A DNA stretch of 64,000 nt from Methylophaga sp. (GTDB taxonomy: Bacteria; Pseudomonadota; Gammaproteobacteria; Nitrosococcales; Methylophagaceae), in NCBI GenBank assembly GCA_002696735.1, contig NZSL01000007.1:84838-148837 (forward strand). Reading direction: 5' to 3'. Below, piece by piece: positions 29,270-38,813 of this stretch. The notes beneath the pieces are model-generated. The model was not told the DNA's origin, made no database searches, and was given only the letters and a program-made list of their open reading frames with translations. The position numbers and the translations under genes were made by a program. Position 1 is the first letter of the stretch. Every line of letters starts with the position of its first letter.

Positions 29270-29665
29270 TCATTTTGATCCCTGCTCAGGTTGCACCGGG
29301 CCAATAGCATTGTCTGCCCGGGCGCGTAAATAATTATAAAGTTGCTCTCTGCCATTGATGACCTGGGGATTATCATTAAATCCAGGCATGATGCCGATAC
29401 GACCATTTTTACCTTTGACCAATACCTGCATGAATTCGTCTTTTGAGGTCTGTTTAAGACTTTTCGCTAAATTGGGGCCAGCCAGTCCCTGTGCGAAAGT
29501 GCCATGACAACGGGCACACCAGTTTCGATAAAGCAAATAGCCTTGATAGGTTTGTGAATCCAGTTTATTGCCTTCAGTAACGGTGTAGGGAACCTGAGCC
29601 TGAACGCCCCCCAACCAGAAATTGTTACTGCAAAGAAAGATAAATCCTGCCAAACGTAAATTCAT
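29270..29665 (-). CDS. Periplasmic cytochrome c, methanol-metabolism type
   Basis: A 131-residue class I cytochrome c exported by a signal peptide cleaved near VQA. Haem is bound by Cys50-Ala-Arg-Cys53-His54 (NWCARCHGTFAQG), and the likely axial methionine is Met93 in RIGIMPGFND. The C-terminal pattern LYNYLRARADNAIGPVQPE resembles cytochromes associated with PQQ-dependent alcohol dehydrogenases and methanol metabolism. A role as electron acceptor from such a dehydrogenase is plausible, but no dehydrogenase gene is nearby. It precedes the PepSY-PhoPQ genes by 70 bp. The ATG has no good ribosome site of its own and lies 6 bp after a short ORF, which hints at coupled translation. Confidence 0.83.
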   Translation of the reverse strand: MNLRLAGFIFLCSNNFWLGGVQAQVPYTVTEGNKLDSQTYQGYLLYRNWCARCHGTFAQGLAGPNLAKSLKQTSKDEFMQVLVKGKNGRIGIMPGFNDNPQVINGREQLYNYLRARADNAIGPVQPEQGSK

Positions 29666-29671
29666 AGCTGA

Positions 29672-29845
29672 TTATCGACCGATCGAAAGGACACGATTTT
29701 TTGAGCTTAACATGTCATCGGTTTTCATCAGCTGAGTTCCAGAAAGCATTATCCATCTGAACTGTTGCCCGTGTAGAGTGTGTGAAGATATGTCAGAAGA
29801 ATAGGTATCGTTGATACCAACGAGATGAACAATATATTTGTGCAT
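29672..29845 (-). CDS. Possible small protein ahead of cytochrome c (57 codons)
   Basis: An ATG at 29845-29843 with GGAG six to seven bases upstream opens a 57-codon frame beginning MHKYIVHLVGINDTYSSD and ending SSKNRVLSIGR before TAA at 29674-29672. The stop is 6 bp before the cytochrome c start, which itself lacks a good ribosome site. The predicted peptide is basic to neutral, with no signal peptide and no cysteine. I recognise no family. It fills most of the 264-bp gap after hrpA. It may be a real small protein, a leader peptide controlling the downstream operon, or chance. Confidence 0.35.
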   Translation of the reverse strand: MHKYIVHLVGINDTYSSDISSHTLHGQQFRWIMLSGTQLMKTDDMLSSKNRVLSIGR

Positions 29846-29929
29846 GACTTACTCCACATACTGAAGTTTAAGTCAGAGTAACAATACTTAACTGAACTGC
29901 GACTGAATGGGTGATGAAAGGTTAAAGAT

Positions 29930-32900
29930 TTAACATTCTGCCCATTGCTTATCGAGACGTTTGGCTGATATGGCATAGGCAGTGCCAATTTCCTGGGCAA
30001 ATACCGAGATACGAAATTCTTCAATCATCCAGCGATATTGTTGCATTGCTTCATTATCAGCACGTTTGATATTGGTCAGATAACGTTGCCAGTAGGGCTG
30101 GACTTCCATTTGCCGTTGACGATCTTTGGCTGGATCGGTTTTCAGTTTATCCAGACGCGCACCGATGGCCCGAAAATAGGCGGGTAACCGTTGTAAAGCC
30201 TCATCCGGCGTGTGATGCACAAATCCCTGATACAGCAGATAGTTTAATTGTTCACGGATGTCTTTAACCGCATGCATTGCAGCCAGAGGAATATTTCCAG
30301 ACAACCGTTTGGCAATCGCATGATATTCACTTAATGGTTCGGCAATCAGTCTGGCAAGCTGATTAGCAATATTAATGAGTTCACTTCTACGTTGTTGTAA
30401 GCGTTGTTCAAACTGTTGTTTGTCTCGTGGCCAGTCCTGATCTTTCAGAAAGCACCGATCAAAGGCAACGGCTATCAAATCCTGTTTCAGCTGCTCGCAT
30501 GGTGAAATCTGCTGGGTTTTGTTCTCTTCAAATGGCGCAGCTGGTACATTGGCATAATGCAGGCACATCTTCTGTATATCCGGCAGGTTTTTTTGCAGAT
30601 ATTTAACGTTATCTTTTTCAGCCAGCATAAATAGTCTTCTCAATCCTATAGCTGAGAATGATTTAGCTTGCTGCAAGGTATCCATCAGGGTCAGATCCAC
30701 ATGATCACCACGATCTACCAGGGCAGGATAGGCCGTCATTTCCAGGCCATTTTGCTGCATCACAATATGCTCCGGAAAAGCATCAAAGTCCCAGCCGGTC
30801 ATCCCGGATTTTTCATATTCAGAATCGGGTAACTGACGGAAACTGGCAGCAGCCTCTTTTGACCAGTCCTGCTTTAACTGATTTAAATCACGATTTTCTG
30901 CCAGCAGTTCGCCTTGTTCATCAACCAGCTTAAAATTCATTTTCAGATACAGTGGCAGGTCTTCCTGCCGCCAATCATCTGCTTTGATTTCAACTCCTGT
31001 CATTTTACGTAATTGCTCAGTTAAAGCAGGTAACAATGCTCCTTCATAAGGCGTTAATGCTTTCAGGCACCGATCGGCATAATCCGGCACAGGAATAAAA
31101 TGACGGCGCAAGGATTTAGGCAGGCTTTTTAGCAGAAAAATCACCTTGTCACGTAATAAGCCTGGCACTAACCACTCATAACGTTCCGGATCACTTTGAT
31201 TGAGCAGTGACAGCGGAATCGTCTGGGTAATACCATCATGTTGCTTGCCTGGCTCAAAATGATATTCAAGTGGCAACGGAACACGATTCACCAGCAACTG
31301 ATCCGGATAACTATCGACCGTAACCTGATCAGCATTGTGCTGCATCAGAATTTCACGGCTCATAAACAAACACTGAGGGTCTTTCTTTTCTGCCTGTTTA
31401 CGCCATTTTTCAAAGCCGTGGCCATTGATAATATCGTCAGGAATACGTTCATGATAAAAAGCAAACAGAGTGTCTTCATCTGCCAGCACATCACGTCGCC
31501 GTGATTTTTGCTCCAACAGTTCAATTTCATCAATCAGCTGGCGATTATGTTGGAAAAATTTGGCCTGACAGTTGAAATCACCATTGACCAGAGCTTCACG
31601 GATAAATATCTCGTTGGAAGTAGGGCGATCCAATGGTCCATAGTGAATTTTTCGACGGTTGACTATGGGTAATCCATAGAGACTGACACTTTCAAAAGCG
31701 ACTACTTGAGCCGGTTTTTTCTCCCAGTGCGGATCGCTGTATTGGCGTTTAACCAGATCTCCTGCAATGGGTTCAATCCATTCGGGTTCAATTTTGGCGA
31801 CAATCCGGGCATAGAGTTGTCCAGTTTCCACCAGCTCGGCCGCCATGATCCATTTAGGACCTTTTTTATGTAATGCTGAGCCAGGAAAAATTTTCAGTTT
31901 CAGATTACGTGTGCCGGCATAACTATGCTGGTCAGCTTTTATGGCCACATTGCTTAACAGACCGCTGAGCAAGGCTTGATGAATGGATTGATACTCAGCG
32001 GGTTGCTGATTAGGTTTGAAGCCCATCTGTGTGGTTTGCACATGCAGTTGCTGATAAATATCATGCCATTCACGCAGACGCAGAAAAGACAGAAAGTTTT
32101 CTTTGCAGTATTTGCGAAATTTGTTCTGACTTAAGTGTTTCTGACGGTCATGATACAAATCCCATAGCTTAAGAAACGCTAAAAAATCTGATCGGTCGTC
32201 TTTGTATTTGCTATGTGCTTCATCTGCAGCCTGTTGTTTATCCATCGGACGTTCTCGTGGATCCTGAATACTCAGGGCACTGGCTATCACCAGCACTTCA
32301 TTCAGACTGTTTTGATCATTTGCCGCCAGAATCATTCTGGCAATACGCGGATCAATTGGTAATTTGGCAAGCTGACGACCTGTTTCGGTTATTTGGCGTT
32401 TGCCATTTACAGCATTGAGTTCTTCCAACAACCGATAACCATCGTTGATCATCTTCGGTGGTGGGGGATTGATAAATGGAAATTTAGCCGGGTCGCCCAG
32501 TTTTAATGCGGTCATCTGCAAAATAACTGAGGCCAGATTGGTACGCAGAATTTCCGGATCGGTAAATGCCGGTCTGGCAGCAAAATCTTCTTCATCGTAT
32601 AAACGAATACAAACCCCGGCGGCAACACGACCACAACGACCGGAACGCTGATTCGCACTCGATTGCGATATTTTCTCAATCGGTAAACGTTGCACTTTAT
32701 TTCGTACACTGTAGCGGCTGATACGCGCCAGACCGGGATCAACGACATAACGAATACCCGGTACGGTCAACGACGTTTCCGCTACATTGGTCGCCAGAAT
32801 AATACGTCGCGGGCCACCGGTTTTAAACACACGGTTCTGCTCGCTGGCTGATTGTCGGGCAAATAATGGCAGAATTTCGGTATTGGGCGGATGATGTTTG

Positions 32901-33817
32901 CGAAGTGCTTCAGAGACATCACGGATATCGCGTTCACCCGAGAGGAATATCAGTACATCACCTGGCCCGACTCGACATAATTCATCTACTGCCTGAACGA
33001 TACCGTCAACAAAATCCAGATCTTCACTGTCATCATCACGACTTAATAATGGACGATAGCGGATTTCAACAGGATAAGTGCGGCCACTGACTTCGATCAC
33101 CGGTGCATTGTCAAAATGCTCAGAGAATCGTTGAGTATCAATAGTTGCCGAGGTGATGATCAGTTTCAGATCCGGGCGTTTCGGCAGCAGTTGTTTGAGA
33201 TAACCCAATAGAAAATCAATATTCAGACTGCGTTCATGCGCTTCATCAATAATCAGCGTGTCATATTGATTCAGGTAGGGGTCGTTTTGCGTTTCAGCCA
33301 GCAAAATACCGTCTGTCATCAGTTTGATATAGCTTTTATCGGCTTTTACCTGATCATGAAACCGGACTTTATAACCAACCGCTTCACCGATTTGAGACTT
33401 TAGTTCTTCAGCAATACGTGTTGCAACAGTCCGGGCGGCAATACGTCGCGGCTGAGTATGACCAATCAGACCACCAACACCGCGACCCAGCTCAAGACAT
33501 ATTTGAGGTAACTGCGTGGTTTTACCGGAACCGGTTTCACCACAAAGAATAATGACCTGATGCTGCTGAATGGCTTTTGCGATATCTTCCTTTCTTTCAA
33601 TAACGGGAAGATCAGCATTAAGGGAGGGCTTTGGAAGGTTGTTCAAACGAAACTGAAAGCGCTCATTTGAACGTTCAATCTGTTGCTGCAGATTCAGCCA
33701 TTCGCTCTCATTGGCGGATTTATTCTGTAACTGCACTAATCGCCGACGCAGTTTGTGCTGGTCGGCGAGCATGGTATTTTTTATTTGAGTTTTAAGTTGT
33801 TGCTGTTGATTGTTCAC
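29930..33817 (-). CDS. hrpA: ATP-dependent RNA helicase HrpA
   Basis: HrpA is a DEAH/RHA-type 3'-5' RNA helicase implicated in mRNA processing and ribosome rescue. The 1295 residues match E. coli HrpA (1300). The motifs are LCGETGSGKTTQLPQ (Walker A, about 91-105), IIDEAHERSLNIDFLL (DEAH), ITSATID, ATNVAETSLTVPGI and QRSGRCGRVAAG. The helicase-associated, OB-fold and DUF3418 regions follow. The start is GTG (MNNQQQQLKTQ), with a poor ribosome site. A Met 15 residues later (MLADQHKLRRR) could also be used. It is a single gene between the DUF481 and cytochrome c operons. Confidence 0.95.
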   Translation of the reverse strand: MNNQQQQLKTQIKNTMLADQHKLRRRLVQLQNKSANESEWLNLQQQIERSNERFQFRLNNLPKPSLNADLPVIERKEDIAKAIQQHQVIILCGETGSGKTTQLPQICLELGRGVGGLIGHTQPRRIAARTVATRIAEELKSQIGEAVGYKVRFHDQVKADKSYIKLMTDGILLAETQNDPYLNQYDTLIIDEAHERSLNIDFLLGYLKQLLPKRPDLKLIITSATIDTQRFSEHFDNAPVIEVSGRTYPVEIRYRPLLSRDDDSEDLDFVDGIVQAVDELCRVGPGDVLIFLSGERDIRDVSEALRKHHPPNTEILPLFARQSASEQNRVFKTGGPRRIILATNVAETSLTVPGIRYVVDPGLARISRYSVRNKVQRLPIEKISQSSANQRSGRCGRVAAGVCIRLYDEEDFAARPAFTDPEILRTNLASVILQMTALKLGDPAKFPFINPPPPKMINDGYRLLEELNAVNGKRQITETGRQLAKLPIDPRIARMILAANDQNSLNEVLVIASALSIQDPRERPMDKQQAADEAHSKYKDDRSDFLAFLKLWDLYHDRQKHLSQNKFRKYCKENFLSFLRLREWHDIYQQLHVQTTQMGFKPNQQPAEYQSIHQALLSGLLSNVAIKADQHSYAGTRNLKLKIFPGSALHKKGPKWIMAAELVETGQLYARIVAKIEPEWIEPIAGDLVKRQYSDPHWEKKPAQVVAFESVSLYGLPIVNRRKIHYGPLDRPTSNEIFIREALVNGDFNCQAKFFQHNRQLIDEIELLEQKSRRRDVLADEDTLFAFYHERIPDDIINGHGFEKWRKQAEKKDPQCLFMSREILMQHNADQVTVDSYPDQLLVNRVPLPLEYHFEPGKQHDGITQTIPLSLLNQSDPERYEWLVPGLLRDKVIFLLKSLPKSLRRHFIPVPDYADRCLKALTPYEGALLPALTEQLRKMTGVEIKADDWRQEDLPLYLKMNFKLVDEQGELLAENRDLNQLKQDWSKEAAASFRQLPDSEYEKSGMTGWDFDAFPEHIVMQQNGLEMTAYPALVDRGDHVDLTLMDTLQQAKSFSAIGLRRLFMLAEKDNVKYLQKNLPDIQKMCLHYANVPAAPFEENKTQQISPCEQLKQDLIAVAFDRCFLKDQDWPRDKQQFEQRLQQRRSELINIANQLARLIAEPLSEYHAIAKRLSGNIPLAAMHAVKDIREQLNYLLYQGFVHHTPDEALQRLPAYFRAIGARLDKLKTDPAKDRQRQMEVQPYWQRYLTNIKRADNEAMQQYRWMIEEFRISVFAQEIGTAYAISAKRLDKQWAEC

Positions 33818-33962
33818 TAATTTTCAATTTACTTGGAAGCTTCGAGCTTAATAATTTTCAGCGTCAGTATACAGAGTAGCATCTGAAAACGCGTAATCAG
33901 AACGGTTGAACTGTGTTCATTGCTTCCATTACTGGAGACGTATTAGGCTAAACAACGTAGCC

Positions 33963-34928
33963 TTAGAGACTCCATGACAGCGACAAAGTATATTTGAAAT
34001 CGTTTTTACTAATTTCATCTTCGGTTTCAGAGTCATACTCATTGGTCATGCCGACTTTTAACGCTACGCCAGCACGTTCATCCAAGTCAAGAATCCAATC
34101 AAATGTGGTGACATTCCGGTAGGCATCGAAAGAATCGAAACTAGGATAAAACGTATTGGCTAAAGCTAAACGTTGCGCAGTATTAATGCGCCAGCGTGTT
34201 TCGAGACCTAACAAGCCTTCAGGGGTAAATTCTTCACGTTCACCACCAAACGTTCTGTTAAAACCCGCACCGGAACGTCCAACGAATAACCAATCATCAG
34301 TATTGGCAAATTCATAACCATAACCGGCGTTGGCATTGAGCCGATAATCATAATCCTTGAATTTATCGACATCCAATCGCCCACCAGCAAACATGAACCA
34401 TGGTGTCTCAGGTTTCAACCAGTCGCGGTTAATTGAGGTAAAAAAGCTGTTGTCGGAAGTTTCCTCTTCAGACTTAGCATAATAATATGCCGTTCGGCTG
34501 TTAATCCGGGTTTTTTCGGTTGCCAGGTCAGCATTAAATGCAACATTAACCTGACTGTTATCAGATTTTCCACGGCTGCCCGCCAGCCCCAAATCAAAAC
34601 GTCTTTCCCAGTTTGTTAACCAGCCGGTCCCCAGCAGGCCATTATCTTCTGGTTCAGCCTCAGCAAGGTCAGCCGGTTCAATAATGGGGGTGTCATCCGT
34701 TGGGGTCTGCTGAGCCAGAGCTTCATAATCTGTTTTGATTTCGGAAACTGTATTGGTGTTAATGATCATTTCACCAAGCAGCTGATGTTTAATAGTAAGG
34801 GATTCCTGATTACGTTCTAATAAATCACCTTGCAAACGATCACCGTTGGTCAGAATCAACGTAACGGGCGCAGCGTGAGATAAAACAGGTACCAACAAAC
34901 AAACGAAGACGATTTTTTTCAAAAACAA
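33963..34928 (-). CDS. DUF481 outer-membrane protein
   Basis: A 321-residue outer-membrane beta-barrel of the DUF481/YdiY family. The start is TTG with AGGA seven bases upstream. A signal peptide (LKKIVFVCLLVPVLSHA) is followed by a small beta domain with NGDRLQGDLLERNQESL near 30-46. A Pro/Glu-rich linker comes next, then the DUF481 barrel (about 110-321) from WERRFDLGLAGSRGKSDN to the terminal TLSLSWSL. Aromatic residues alternate in the strands, and the last residues suit outer-membrane insertion. The function is unknown in the family. Some members respond to salt or acid. It has 145 bp to hrpA and no operon partner. Confidence 0.85.
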   Translation of the reverse strand: MFLKKIVFVCLLVPVLSHAAPVTLILTNGDRLQGDLLERNQESLTIKHQLLGEMIINTNTVSEIKTDYEALAQQTPTDDTPIIEPADLAEAEPEDNGLLGTGWLTNWERRFDLGLAGSRGKSDNSQVNVAFNADLATEKTRINSRTAYYYAKSEEETSDNSFFTSINRDWLKPETPWFMFAGGRLDVDKFKDYDYRLNANAGYGYEFANTDDWLFVGRSGAGFNRTFGGEREEFTPEGLLGLETRWRINTAQRLALANTFYPSFDSFDAYRNVTTFDWILDLDERAGVALKVGMTNEYDSETEDEISKNDFKYTLSLSWSL

Positions 34929-35127
34929 AATAGGTTCCTATGGCTGAATTGTCCGCCATATACTAGCGATTACTGCGACGAATGTCAGGAGTAATTTACC
35001 GGGAATTTTTCTCTAAATATCGGGACTATTAACCTGGGCTCGATTTATCTTTTATCAGCAACATTAATTGAGGCTTATTACGACATCCTGAAAGAGATAA
35101 TGCAGTAACTATGCTTTTCTTTCTAAC

Positions 35128-35592
35128 CTAACAACCATCATTATTTACGCTACCATCAGGCATCGTGGTGTTGCAGAATTTAATCCCTCGATCATGAACG
35201 CCTTTCATTGATGCTCCGGTTAGGTCTGCGCCACTCATGTCTGAAAAAATCAAATGCGCACCATCAAGTTTGGCGTTTTTCAGATTGGCATCCATCAACT
35301 GGGCGTAATCCATTAGGGAATTACGCAGATCTGCCCCTTCAAGCTGTGCCCCCTGCATACGTGAATGAGTAAACCATGCCCCTTTTACATTGGCATTGGT
35401 AAGAATAATTCCCTTAAGATTGGCTTCACTCATATCAGCACCTTCCAGATCATGATCTGCAAGTGGTGCTTCACTTAAATTGCAATGGTGACATTGGTTT
35501 TGTTCCAGCAGTCTTTTCAAATAAATTTTATCGTATGCATAAGCGGCGCTACTGAATAAACTCAGGACTGTGATAATCACCATTGATTTCAT
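35128..35592 (-). CDS. Exported pentapeptide-repeat protein
   Basis: The start MKSMVIITVLSLFSSAAYA has GAGG about 9 nt upstream and gives 154 residues with a signal peptide. A reading 18 codons longer would overlap the nitroreductase gene and hide the signal. The mature part begins with CHHC in NQCHHCNLSEAPL, followed by about ten A(D/N)LxX repeats (LEGADMSEANLKGIILTNAN, split units continuing to DLTGASMKG) that should form a right-handed quadrilateral helix. It ends FCNTTMPDGSVNNDGC, a cap seen in other exported pentapeptide proteins. The four cysteines could form disulfides in the periplasm. Its role is unknown. Confidence 0.84.
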   Translation of the reverse strand: MKSMVIITVLSLFSSAAYAYDKIYLKRLLEQNQCHHCNLSEAPLADHDLEGADMSEANLKGIILTNANVKGAWFTHSRMQGAQLEGADLRNSLMDYAQLMDANLKNAKLDGAHLIFSDMSGADLTGASMKGVHDRGIKFCNTTMPDGSVNNDGC

Positions 35593-35623
35593 TTTACTTA
35601 CCTCAATTTCATTGTTATAAGTT

Positions 35624-36217
35624 TTAATCGGTCCAACGATTTTCAAAAAAATGTTCGTTTAAAGGACGTCGCTGTCTGGCTTTTAGTTCCCGTTCTAACA
35701 CTTCAGCACTCAACGTATCCAGCGCAGCAGGATAACCAATAGCAATTACCGACCAAAGGTTTACCGTGGTTGGTATGGCTAAAGCCTCTCGTAATTTATC
35801 AGCATCAAATCCACCCATCTGATGAGACATCAGACCGAATGCGGTTGATTGTAAACATAAATTAAGACTGGCGGCGCCAGTATCATATCCATTCCAACGG
35901 TTTTCGCTGCCGTTGTGAGTGAAATGGGGCAGGGATGCCGTCACGATTAATAACGGTGCATTTACCGCCCATTCCTGATTGCCCGGAGCAAGACAATCCA
36001 AGGTTTTTTGCCAGCTTATTTCGTCTTTGAATTTATTACAGATAACGTAACGCCATGGTGCTTCGCCATAGCAGGAGGGCGCCCATAAAGCTGCTTCACA
36101 AAGAGCCATGATGACGTCATCACTGACGGCCTGTGTTGCATCATAAGCCTTGCCACTCCATCGCTCGGCAATAATGGAGGCAAGTTTCTGTTCAGTTTCA
36201 GCGGGTTTTTGTATCAA
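35624..36217 (-). CDS. Nitroreductase-family flavoprotein
   Basis: A 197-residue FMN-dependent oxidoreductase of the nitroreductase superfamily. The N-terminal ERWSGKAYD resembles the FMN-binding R-R-S-x-R motif. ALWAPSCYGEAPWRYVIC near 42-60 and YDTGAASLNLCLQSTAFGL near 110-128 are also typical. The start appears to be TTG at 36217, with AAGGA nine bases upstream. The first in-frame ATG comes after conserved residues. The substrate is unknown, and quinones, nitro compounds or enals are possible. It lies 18 bp downstream of yhbY and 31 bp before the pentapeptide-repeat gene, so the three may be one operon. Confidence 0.85.
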   Translation of the reverse strand: MIQKPAETEQKLASIIAERWSGKAYDATQAVSDDVIMALCEAALWAPSCYGEAPWRYVICNKFKDEISWQKTLDCLAPGNQEWAVNAPLLIVTASLPHFTHNGSENRWNGYDTGAASLNLCLQSTAFGLMSHQMGGFDADKLREALAIPTTVNLWSVIAIGYPAALDTLSAEVLERELKARQRRPLNEHFFENRWTD

Positions 36218-36235
36218 GATGAATTGTCCTTGTAA

Positions 36236-36529
36236 TTAACCCGGCAACTGGATGACAGGTTTATCAGCCGGGCGATATAAACCACCAATATGACCGATTA
36301 CCATGACTAAATCTGCACCGGTTTTTTCCGCAATCTCATCGAGCATTTGCTTACGATCAGCTTTTTCCTGGCCGCTGACTCGGACTTTAATCAGCTCGTG
36401 ATAGGCCAAAGCATTTTCAATTTCAGCCAGTACGTTTTCAGTAAGACCCGCGTTACCAATCATTACGACTGGCTTTAGCGGGTGAGCCAATCCTTTCAGA
36501 TATCGGCGTTGTTTATCATTGACTGCCAT
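36236..36529 (-). CDS. yhbY: CRM-domain RNA-binding protein YhbY
   Basis: YhbY is a small CRM-domain protein that binds 50S precursors during ribosome assembly. The 97 residues contain the CRM pattern from LKGLAHPLKPVVMIGNAGLT to KVRVSGQEKADRKQML. The GxxG loop of this domain appears as IGNAGLT. E. coli YhbY is 97 residues. It is divergent from rlmKL across 49 bp, so two ribosome-biogenesis genes share one short promoter region. Confidence 0.94.
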   Translation of the reverse strand: MAVNDKQRRYLKGLAHPLKPVVMIGNAGLTENVLAEIENALAYHELIKVRVSGQEKADRKQMLDEIAEKTGADLVMVIGHIGGLYRPADKPVIQLPG

Positions 36530-36578
36530 GTGGAGAGCTACCTGTATTAAAATGCTGTGATTATATCAGGATAGTTTC

Positions 36579-38813
36579 ATGACTAAACACAAGTTCACCG
36601 TCACCGCAGCACGGGGCATGTTGCCGTTGCTGGAAACCGAACTCAAACAAATCGGTATCAAACAGTACAAAACAGAGGCAGGTAGCATTCGTTTCACCGG
36701 AAGTCTAAAGGAAGCCTATCAGGTCTGTTTATGGTCACGCGTCGCGGTCAGAGTGCTAATGCCAATCGCACACTTTACCGCCGAAACGACTGATCAGCTT
36801 TATAACGGGATTAAAGAATTCGCCTGGGAAGAGCATATCGATGCTGAAGACACCACTCTGGCAATTGATTTCAATAGTTTTCGTTCGAAAATTCATCATA
36901 CCCAATTTGGTGCGCAGAAAGTGAAAGATGCCATCGTAGATCGACTGCGCGAATTATCGGGTAAAAGACCTTCCGTTGATTTGCATCAACCGGATCTGCG
37001 GGTGAATGTCTACCTTAAACATAACCAGGCGATTGTCAGTATTGATTTATCCGGCGAAAGTTTACATAAACGCGGCTACCGCGTCAGTCAGACGAATGCT
37101 CCAATAAAAGAACATCTGGCGGCAGCCATATTACTTTCTGCTGAGTGGCCAAAGCTTGCCCGTGAAGGTTGGGCATTGCTGGATCCGATGTGTGGTAGTG
37201 GTACCTTTTTGATAGAAGCAGCATTGATGGCGGCCGATATTGCGCCGGGTTTACAGCGAGATTATTTTGGTTTTCTCTACTGGAAGCAGCATGATAAAGC
37301 TGCCTGGCAGCAATTAAAGGCGGATGCTGAAAGAAGACGCCTCAGTGGACTGGCGCGTTTGCCAATGATAATGGGCGGCGATCAGGATAAATCTGCCGTT
37401 GCTGCAGCCCAGGCCAATATAGAAGCCGCCGGACTGAGTGATCGTATTCAGGTTATCCATCGTGATCTGCAGAACTGGGCAACGGTAGCTCAAACCTTAC
37501 CTGATGTTGGGCTAGTGGTTTCAAACCCACCATACGGGCAACGTATTGGGGATGCTACTTCGTTACATAATGTTTACGAAGAGCTTGGTGATTTAGTAAA
37601 TCACTATCTACCGGCATGGCGAACTACTATTATTACTGACAACGCCCAGCTGGGTAAATTGACCGGTCTCACTCTATTTGACAGTAAGCCTTTTGACAAT
37701 GGCCCGATTGCCTGTGAAGGCTTGTCATATCGTGCTCCCAAACCATTACGCCGCGATGCCAAACCGGTGCAGCAGGAAATGGCGGCATCACCCTCACCGT
37801 GGGATAAAACGCCGAAAACCCAAGCAAAGCCTGCTGTTAATTCATCGGTGGTGGAAAATGTTTCTCCACAAGCGGAGATGTTCGCTAATCGATTGAAAAA
37901 GAATGTTCGGCATTTAGCCAAATGGGCACGCAAAAACCAGCTGGATTGTTACCGGGTTTATGATGCTGATTTACCAGATTATGCTGTGGCTATTGATGTC
38001 TATGGAGACTACGTACATGTGCAGGAATATGCACCGCCAGCGGATATCGATCCGTTAAAAGCCAGTGAACGTCTCGATGAAGTCATGCAAATCATTCCGG
38101 CTGTGTTGGGTGTAAAGGACGATAAAGTTGCGCTGAAGTTACGCCAGAAACAACGTGGGTCAAACCAGTATGAGTCGCAGGCGGCTTTACGCCAGCGTTT
38201 TGAAGTACGGGAAAATGATTTGCGATTCTGGATTAATCTGACGGATTATCTGGATACCGGATTATTTCTGGATCACCGAATCACCCGACAAATGCTGGCT
38301 GAAAACAGCAGAGGCAAAGCATTTCTGAATCTGTTTGCCTATACCGGCAGTGCGACGGTTTATGCTGCTGCAGGTGGAGCTAAATCCACTACCACCGTAG
38401 ATATGTCAAATACTTACCTTGGCTGGGCCAGGGATAATATGCAATTGAATAACTTTGTTGGTGAGCAGCATCAATTTATTCGTGCTGATGTATTGGCCTG
38501 GTTAAATGAACCCGCAACACAGGATCTACGCTTTGATTTGATTTTTGTTGATCCTCCTACCTTTTCCAACTCCAACAAAATGGAAGGGGTATTTGATATT
38601 CAGCGTGACTATAGCGATATGCTGCACAAAGTTGCTGGCTTATTAAATCCGGGGGGCGAAATTTTCTTCTCCACCAACCGGCGTGATTTCAAACTGGATA
38701 CCTCAGCGTTGAAAGGATTGGAGATAAAAGACATTAGCAAGGCAACCTTACCAGCTGATTTTGAAAGAAATTCAAAAATCCATTATTGCTGGCGCATACA
38801 AAAATCAGCTTGA
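36579..38813 (+). CDS. rlmL: 23S rRNA (guanine) methyltransferase RlmKL
   Basis: A bifunctional rRNA methyltransferase that makes m2G2445 (RlmL half) and m7G2069 (RlmK half) in 23S rRNA. The 744 residues run as follows: THUMP domain (about 40-155), RlmL methyltransferase with DPMCGSGTFLIEAALMA (SAM site, about 203-219) and catalytic VVSNPPYGQRIG near 313-324, a linker, then the RlmK domain with LFAYTGSATVYAAAGGA near 585 and FVDPPTFSNS. The E. coli protein is 702 residues. The extra length is mainly in the inter-domain linker (about 390-440). It overlaps convergent parA by 9 nt. Confidence 0.95.
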   Translation: MTKHKFTVTAARGMLPLLETELKQIGIKQYKTEAGSIRFTGSLKEAYQVCLWSRVAVRVLMPIAHFTAETTDQLYNGIKEFAWEEHIDAEDTTLAIDFNSFRSKIHHTQFGAQKVKDAIVDRLRELSGKRPSVDLHQPDLRVNVYLKHNQAIVSIDLSGESLHKRGYRVSQTNAPIKEHLAAAILLSAEWPKLAREGWALLDPMCGSGTFLIEAALMAADIAPGLQRDYFGFLYWKQHDKAAWQQLKADAERRRLSGLARLPMIMGGDQDKSAVAAAQANIEAAGLSDRIQVIHRDLQNWATVAQTLPDVGLVVSNPPYGQRIGDATSLHNVYEELGDLVNHYLPAWRTTIITDNAQLGKLTGLTLFDSKPFDNGPIACEGLSYRAPKPLRRDAKPVQQEMAASPSPWDKTPKTQAKPAVNSSVVENVSPQAEMFANRLKKNVRHLAKWARKNQLDCYRVYDADLPDYAVAIDVYGDYVHVQEYAPPADIDPLKASERLDEVMQIIPAVLGVKDDKVALKLRQKQRGSNQYESQAALRQRFEVRENDLRFWINLTDYLDTGLFLDHRITRQMLAENSRGKAFLNLFAYTGSATVYAAAGGAKSTTTVDMSNTYLGWARDNMQLNNFVGEQHQFIRADVLAWLNEPATQDLRFDLIFVDPPTFSNSNKMEGVFDIQRDYSDMLHKVAGLLNPGGEIFFSTNRRDFKLDTSALKGLEIKDISKATLPADFERNSKIHYCWRIQKSA

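Noticed and set aside
29749-30024. A 91-codon minus-strand frame covering the end of hrpA and the gap behind it.
   Set aside because: Its first third is inside hrpA in another frame and the rest has no ribosome site or recognisable domain. The 57-codon frame in the same gap is the better candidate.
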